Part shown: positions 5,860 through 9,917 of the stretch, in pieces | How the letters are laid out: every line of letters starts with the position of its first letter | Position numbering within the stretch: the first letter of the stretch is position 1 | Origin: Chitinophagaceae bacterium | Lineage (GTDB): Bacteria > Bacteroidota > Bacteroidia > Chitinophagales > Chitinophagaceae | DNA: 9,917 nt | Assembly: GCA_947447815.1 (NCBI GenBank) | Contig: CANFLJ010000039.1 | Coordinates: 1 to 9,917 of the forward strand | Direction of reading: 5' to 3' | Position numbers and translations under genes: made by a program | Notes under the pieces: generated by a model | Databases searched by the model: none | What the model saw: only the letters and a program-made list of their open reading frames with translations | What the model was told of the DNA's origin: nothing

Positions 5860-6501
5860 ATGTTTCAAATAAAAGTTTTTACATTTAGTCCTATTCAGGA
5901 GAATACTTATATACTATACAACGAAAATAAAGAAGCAATCATCATTGATCCAGGATGCTACTTTAGTGCTGAAGAAGAAGAATTACAACAGTTTTTTACG
6001 ACAAATGATTTAACGCCAGTAATGTTGATTAATACACATTGCCACCTGGATCATGTATTTGGCAACAACTGGGTTCACAAACAATACGGACTGGAATTGC
6101 ACTTTCATAAAGACGACGAAGCCTTGTTTCATCGCGCACCTGAATCCGGCAAGATATGGGGATTAGAATTCACCAATTATGCTGGACCTATTCATTATTT
6201 AGTAGAAAATCAGGTCATTACTTTAGGTAAAGATTCCTTACAGATATTGCACACACCAGGTCACTCCCCAGGTAGTGTGAGTTTCTACTGCGAAAATCAA
6301 AATTTCATTATCAGCGGCGATGTATTATTCAGAGAAAGTGTTGGCAGAACCGATTTGCCCGGTGGCAATTTTGACACCTTAGTGAATAGCATAAAAACAA
6401 AACTATTTGTTTTACCGGGTAGTACAGTTGTTTATTCTGGCCATGGTAGTCCAACCACTATACAATACGAGATTGATAACAATCCTTATATAGCTTCCTA
6501 A
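5860..6501 (+). CDS. MBL-fold metallo-hydrolase (glyoxalase II-like)
   Basis: A 213-residue cytoplasmic metallo-beta-lactamase-fold hydrolase with a complete binuclear metal site: H60-x-H62-x-D64-H65 (THCHLDH), H135 in HTPGHSPGS, D154 in SGDVLF, and H195 in SGHGSPTT. The ending GHGxxTTIxxE...NPY is typical of the short YcbL/glyoxalase II-like group that hydrolyses thioesters such as S-lactoylglutathione, but the longer C-terminal substrate domain of true glyoxalase II is absent. The substrate is therefore uncertain. It sits 26 bases after the TetR gene and is the likely target of that regulator; a strong terminator begins at its stop codon. Confidence 0.92.
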   Translation: MFQIKVFTFSPIQENTYILYNENKEAIIIDPGCYFSAEEEELQQFFTTNDLTPVMLINTHCHLDHVFGNNWVHKQYGLELHFHKDDEALFHRAPESGKIWGLEFTNYAGPIHYLVENQVITLGKDSLQILHTPGHSPGSVSFYCENQNFIISGDVLFRESVGRTDLPGGNFDTLVNSIKTKLFVLPGSTVVYSGHGSPTTIQYEIDNNPYIAS

Positions 6502-6542
6502 AATAATAAAGGCTGATTCTGAAGAATCAGCCTTTATTATTT
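6501..6542. terminator. bidirectional rho-independent terminator
   Basis: A perfect 19-bp stem (6501-6519 with 6524-6542) around a TGAA loop. The GC-containing heart is GGCTGATTC/GAATCAGCC, flanked by A-rich and T-rich arms that serve as the U-tract in both directions. The left arm starts on the last base of the MBL-hydrolase stop codon, and the site lies between that gene (+) and the C1 peptidase gene (-), whose stop is at 6590. Confidence 0.9.
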
Positions 6543-6566
6543 TATCTACTTAAGAGTTTGTTGATT

Positions 6567-6595
6567 ACTTACAACTTATCACTTTCAACTTACTT
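6567..6595. repeat. heptamer run, consensus ACTTAYA, over the C1 peptidase stop codon
   Basis: ACTT recurs at 6567, 6574, 6581 and 6588 (steps of exactly 7), then at 6592: words ACTTACA, ACTTATC, ACTTTCA, ACTTACTT. The run overlaps the stop codon and last codon of the minus-strand C1 peptidase gene, so on that strand it begins the 3' untranslated region as AAGT words. Confidence 0.65.
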
Positions 6596-7768
6596 AGTTA
6601 GCTTCTTTGGTTTCAGCAATCCTAGTTTCATGGCTATTGCTTCAGGTATCGCTCCCTTGTGCACCATGATGCCAGTAGTCTTATAACGGAAATAAGGAAC
6701 ACTGCAATAGAAATATCCTTTAAGTGTATTTCTTTCTGTGCCCCAGCTATTCTTTACCAGATAATATTCATGATTATTCTGATCGTGAGCCTTACCTACA
6801 ATATGCATTCCATGATCATCGGTAGTAGTAAGATTATCCAATGCTTCCTGACGAATCTCTTGTGTAATAGTTTTCTCTGTCCCCGGAGCTAAGAAAGTCT
6901 TTTGCAAGGTTGCTTCTCCCATAGTATCTACTCCTTCAGGCACCAATGCAATACTGTTTTTGAAAGAGAAATATTTTTCACTTACATCACTTGCCCACTC
7001 TATAGTATACCCTGTTTTTATAGCATTATCTACTATCGCTTGCAGCTCATCTAAAGGCACGTTATATACCATCCCATTATCCCAGTTGTCGCTTACTTCC
7101 AATACAAATTGTTTGTAAAAAGGATGATGTGTAACAGAAGTTAATTCTACATAATCATCCGGATTAATGCCCAAAGAATTGGCGTATTCCAAGGGAGTAT
7201 ACTTTTTACCCTCTACAGAAAAGGTGTCTACTTTTTTGCCCAGATATGCATCCAGAATACCATTCAGCGCTACATTCCAGTTTTTAGACACTGTTGGTCT
7301 TTCGGCAATAATTTTCATAAATGAAGCAAGTACGGCATCCAGTTCTCCATGAATAGGTTTACCATCTACACTACTGTTATCTCCTGTATAAACAGCCTTC
7401 GGCACAATACCGTATTTACGTACCACATTCATTACATCATGTGGCTCGCCACCTTCAGCAAATTGAGCCTTAGCTTGTCTTCTAAAATAATTCCAAGCCT
7501 TATCATAGTAGCTATTTCTTACTACCCACATCATACTCAAATCTACGGGCTGTTTTCCCATTCTTATCACCTCACTTTCCAGAAAAGAGCTGGTACTAAA
7601 ACTCCAGCAGGTACCGCTTTTATTTTGATTTTTTACTGGCGTTACATCCAGTTTCTTCTCTACCGAAAACTGATACTTACTATCCGTATTATTGGTAACA
7701 AAATCCTGAGCAGTTAGCTTTCCTGCAAACATTCCAGCCATAGCTAGATAAAGTAATTTCAACTTCAT
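6590..7768 (-). CDS. exported C1 family (papain/bleomycin hydrolase-like) cysteine peptidase
   Basis: A 392-residue protein with a signal peptide (MKLKLLYLAMAGMFAGKLTA, cleavage likely before Q21), so periplasmic or secreted. The papain-clan catalytic set is complete: Q48 (oxyanion) and C54 in NQNKSGTCWSFS, H319 in DDHGMHIVG, and N340 in KNSWG. A large insertion between Cys and His and the general layout resemble the bleomycin hydrolase/aminopeptidase C (C1B) branch. That branch is usually cytoplasmic and hexameric and ends in a conserved tail that processes the substrate; here the tail is different (GLLKPKKLTK). Endo- versus aminopeptidase activity is not decidable. There is no propeptide of papain type. 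It begins 30 bases after the YkuD gene stop, suggesting one operon of exported envelope enzymes. Confidence 0.9.
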   Translation of the reverse strand: MKLKLLYLAMAGMFAGKLTAQDFVTNNTDSKYQFSVEKKLDVTPVKNQNKSGTCWSFSTSSFLESEVIRMGKQPVDLSMMWVVRNSYYDKAWNYFRRQAKAQFAEGGEPHDVMNVVRKYGIVPKAVYTGDNSSVDGKPIHGELDAVLASFMKIIAERPTVSKNWNVALNGILDAYLGKKVDTFSVEGKKYTPLEYANSLGINPDDYVELTSVTHHPFYKQFVLEVSDNWDNGMVYNVPLDELQAIVDNAIKTGYTIEWASDVSEKYFSFKNSIALVPEGVDTMGEATLQKTFLAPGTEKTITQEIRQEALDNLTTTDDHGMHIVGKAHDQNNHEYYLVKNSWGTERNTLKGYFYCSVPYFRYKTTGIMVHKGAIPEAIAMKLGLLKPKKLTK

Positions 7769-7798
7769 GTTTAGTTATATTTTTGATGATATAAAATG

Positions 7799-8566
7799 CT
7801 AATTGGATACTATGTATTCTCCTTTTTTGTTTACAAGTATAAAGGGTAATTTTTTATTCTCTTCAAAATAATCAAAAGCAGGACGAATCTGTTTCACAAA
7901 AGTCAGATACTTATTATCTTCTTTTACTATCCTGTTAAAGTACTCTACACTTCTTGCTACATTAAATCGGATAGGAAAAATATGCACCGGTATAAACTCC
8001 TGACCACTCTGACGGGCATAACTGGCAAGAACATATAAGTCTTCTATCTGGTTATCCATAATGGGTATACAGCCTACCGTTACACAACTACCATGTATAT
8101 AAATATCTCCTCCAGGCTTTGTAGAATCGCTCAGTATTTCATCCGAGATATTGGGATAATTTATCCCTAAAGCCATATGATAAGTGCTGCTGGGTTTAAA
8201 TAAGTTTACATAATAAAATCCTTCCGGAACCTGATAATCGCCCTCCATTCTTTTAGGACCTAGAGATCCACTTAAGGCACAAATTTTATACGTCTTAAAT
8301 AGTTTAAATTTTTCTTTTGGATTATTTCTTACCCAAACTTCCATCTGACTATCATACTTGAAACTACGGATATAAATCTGCGATGCAGGCCAGGTGATTC
8401 CGGCAGCTGCAAACTGTTTTTTCAGCGTATCTTCTTTTAGTTTAAAAACAGCTTTGGCATTTGAGTTGGATTTCTGCCAATCTACAAAACCACCCTTCTG
8501 AGCTGATGCCCATTGAAGCGAAAATAAGATTGTACTTACCAATAAAATTCTTTGAAAAGAAATCAT
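7799..8566 (-). CDS. L,D-transpeptidase-type YkuD domain protein (YafK-like)
   Basis: A 255-residue exported protein; signal peptide 1-22 (hydrophobic 7-17, ending WASA before Q23). YkuD-fold enzymes cross-link peptidoglycan peptides or attach proteins to them, or cut such links, through a catalytic Cys. The active-site pattern is present as IHG (157-159, H158) and T-V-G-C (163-166, C166), in the YafK/ErfK-like variant with T-V-G-C rather than S-H-G-C. Upstream elements MEVWV, LSGSLGPKRMEGDYQVPEGFY (98-118) and YHMALGINYPN (129-139) fit the domain. The C-terminal ~70 residues form an extra helical part. It lies upstream of the C1 peptidase gene with a 30-bp gap. Some relatives are DD- or LD-endopeptidases or amidases (DpaA-like), so the exact reaction is open. 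Confidence 0.88.
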   Translation of the reverse strand: MISFQRILLVSTILFSLQWASAQKGGFVDWQKSNSNAKAVFKLKEDTLKKQFAAAGITWPASQIYIRSFKYDSQMEVWVRNNPKEKFKLFKTYKICALSGSLGPKRMEGDYQVPEGFYYVNLFKPSSTYHMALGINYPNISDEILSDSTKPGGDIYIHGSCVTVGCIPIMDNQIEDLYVLASYARQSGQEFIPVHIFPIRFNVARSVEYFNRIVKEDNKYLTFVKQIRPAFDYFEENKKLPFILVNKKGEYIVSN

Positions 8567-8616
8567 ACCTAAATAACGTTCTTGTTTGTATTATTCACAA
8601 CTCACGATGAACTCTG

Positions 8617-8650
8617 TTAAACGTTTTAAACGATTTAAACCTTAAACGTT
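8617..8650. repeat. TTTAAACG short repeat next to the SPFH stop codon
   Basis: TTAAAC recurs at 8617, 8626, 8635 and 8642 (steps 9, 9, 7), including the palindrome CGTTTTAAACG at 8622-8632. The run ends one base before the stop codon of the minus-strand SPFH gene. It does not form a GC-rich terminator stem. Confidence 0.6.
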
Positions 8651-8651
8651 C

Positions 8652-9560
8652 TTAGTTCTTAGCATCAAGAATTACAGGAGAAGATTTTCCTCCACCCATA
8701 ATAATTACTTTAGCATTAGGGGAAGTAACTAATTCTTTCATCACCTTTATCTGTTCGTATTGCAATTGTTTATCTCCAAGACCTGTGCTGATAATTTTTT
8801 GATAATCAGCTATACCTTGCGCTTCTACTCTTTTACGTTCAGCTTCTTGTTTTTCTTTCTGCAATACAAACTCCATTTTCTGAGCATCCTGCTCTGCTTT
8901 TATCTTTTCTTCAATAGAGCCTTTCACACTATTTGGCAAGGTAATATTACGCACCAGTAATTGCTCTAGAAATAATCCTCTTTTCTTAAAGTCTTCTTCG
9001 ATGCTCTTAAATATTCTGGTTTGAAATTCGTCTCTTTTCTTGGAATAAAGATCGTTGGCTGTGTAATAAACAGAGTTGTCTCTTATTTTAGTACGAGTTA
9101 CAGGACGTACTACTTTATCTTTAAAATCCATCCCTGTTTCTCTGGTCAGTCTTGGCAATTCGGCAGGTATAACTCTATATAAAACAGTAAGGTCTATTAT
9201 CACTTCCAGTCCATCAGCTGTCAATACTCTGATAGCATCATCTCCTGCTTTATCGCCCTCATCATGCACACCACTCATGGTATAATTCTGCGTTTTAATA
9301 TCCACCGATTTAATATCCAATAAAGGACTAACAACATGCAAACCACTTGCCAAAACATCGTTTTCTACCTTTCCAAACAACTGCTGTACCCCAACCTGTC
9401 CAGCATCAATTTGCTTAATACAGGAAGTGATAAATCCTATAACAACTATCAGCAATCCTAGGATACGAATAGTGTTGGAAAAAGGAGAAAATTGATTATT
9501 CATTTTCTTTACAGAGAAAGAAATCACAAAGACTACAATACCTAATAAAATGAGAAACAT
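8652..9560 (-). CDS. prohibitin-like SPFH domain membrane protein
   Basis: A 302-residue protein with two hydrophobic segments, residues 2-17 and 31-47, followed by an SPFH/band-7 domain (~50-235) of prohibitin type: AGQVGVQQLFGKVENDVLASGLH (53-75), then the IDLTVLYRV strand and a long amphipathic stretch. Residues ~213-258 (EEKIKAEQDAQKMEF, KEKQEAERKRVEAQG) are strongly charged and coiled-coil-like, as expected for ring or scaffold assembly at the inner membrane. Such proteins organise membrane microdomains and often modulate membrane proteases such as FtsH; no protease gene is adjacent here. An SC pair (S46-C47) ends the second hydrophobic segment and resembles a lipobox, but its location after two segments makes lipidation doubtful. 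Separated by 99 bp from the DUF3109 gene upstream. Confidence 0.9.
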   Translation of the reverse strand: MFLILLGIVVFVISFSVKKMNNQFSPFSNTIRILGLLIVVIGFITSCIKQIDAGQVGVQQLFGKVENDVLASGLHVVSPLLDIKSVDIKTQNYTMSGVHDEGDKAGDDAIRVLTADGLEVIIDLTVLYRVIPAELPRLTRETGMDFKDKVVRPVTRTKIRDNSVYYTANDLYSKKRDEFQTRIFKSIEEDFKKRGLFLEQLLVRNITLPNSVKGSIEEKIKAEQDAQKMEFVLQKEKQEAERKRVEAQGIADYQKIISTGLGDKQLQYEQIKVMKELVTSPNAKVIIMGGGKSSPVILDAKN

Positions 9561-9659
9561 ATTAAATTATTTATGCTAAGGTAGATGTTATTAAACCATT
9601 AGCCTTTCTTTTTAACTTTAGAAATGATAAATGGACTTTAACAATGATGAAATGTATAA

Positions 9660-9917
9660 CTATTCTGCTTGTTTCAATAATTCAGCAGAGCGTTCAAGGG
9701 CTTCATAAAACTCCTCTCCATACTTTCTGATAAGTGCTTCTTTTAAGAAAACATATGCAGGTACTTTCAGTTTGTCGCCCAATTTACAACCTCCACTACA
9801 CATTACTTCACGTGGTTCATAGTTCAGGTATTCTATATCAGGATCTATCCTGCTTTTGCTGGTTTTGATAGGATATAAATGACAACTGATTGGTTTCTTC
9901 CATTGCGTTAATCCTTC
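9660..9917 (-). CDS. DUF3109 family protein, C-terminal part (5' end outside window)
   Basis: The last 85 codons of a minus-strand gene that enters from the right edge; the stop is at 9660-9662. The fragment carries the Cys pattern of the DUF3109/YkgJ-like group: ISCHLYPIK with C12, then C40 and C44 in VMCSGGCKLGD, followed by VPAYVFLKEALIRKYGEEFYEAL. The family is thought to bind a metal or cluster through these Cys; its function is not known. Full-length relatives run to roughly 180-190 residues, so about half is missing. Confidence 0.85.
   Translation of the reverse strand, partial: EGLTQWKKPISCHLYPIKTSKSRIDPDIEYLNYEPREVMCSGGCKLGDKLKVPAYVFLKEALIRKYGEEFYEALERSAELLKQAE

Noticed and set aside
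9393..9420. Lipobox-like TSC near residue 47 of the SPFH protein, suggesting a lipoprotein
   Set aside because: It lies after a second hydrophobic segment and ~47 residues into the protein, too far for a normal signal peptide II site; a two-segment membrane anchor explains the sequence better.

Overview
The window looks like an AT-rich chromosomal segment from a Bacteroidota bacterium, probably Chitinophagia or a relative. The evidence is a lipoprotein built on a CHU_C-like (gliding-motility-associated) fold, an exported ARPP-1 (DUF6569) protein, a DUF3109 protein, one exact TAnnTTTG-type promoter, no obvious Shine-Dalgarno sequences, and several kinds of short intergenic repeat that I recall from this phylum. 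The lineage call is inference; no 16S or marker tree is available here.

Layout. Bases 1-1153 (+) hold the 3' part of a biotin--protein ligase and a small lipoprotein with its own promoter. Bases 1154-2058 contain no credible gene but are packed with repeats, in order: a 143-bp nested inverted-repeat (MITE/REP-like) element, a GCCT-rich low-complexity tract, a ~123-bp hairpin element, a 42-bp-period minisatellite and a run of heptamers. Bases 2059-2969 (-) hold a polysaccharide deacetylase followed closely by a pterin carbinolamine dehydratase. Bases 3066-4625 (-) hold guanylate kinase followed by the ARPP-1 protein. Bases 4706-5005 (-) encode a two-helix membrane protein of unknown role. A very AT-rich divergent spacer leads to a TetR regulator and an MBL-fold hydrolase (5243-6501, +), which end at a strong symmetrical terminator. 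Bases 6590-9917 (-) hold, in transcription order, a DUF3109 protein (cut by the window edge), an SPFH/prohibitin membrane protein, an L,D-transpeptidase-type YkuD protein and an exported papain-like (C1) peptidase.

The genes are mostly housekeeping (BirA, Gmk, PCD) or envelope-related (deacetylase, YkuD, SPFH, C1 peptidase, lipoprotein). No phage, CRISPR, toxin-antitoxin, secretion or defence system is visible. The part most worth a second look is the non-coding repeat content. Short repeats of about 7-9 bp lie within a few bases of the stop codons of three minus-strand genes, each locus with a different sequence, and the 905-bp gap stacks five different repeat types. These may be a lineage-specific class of 3'-flank repeat, but their spread and function cannot be judged from one window.
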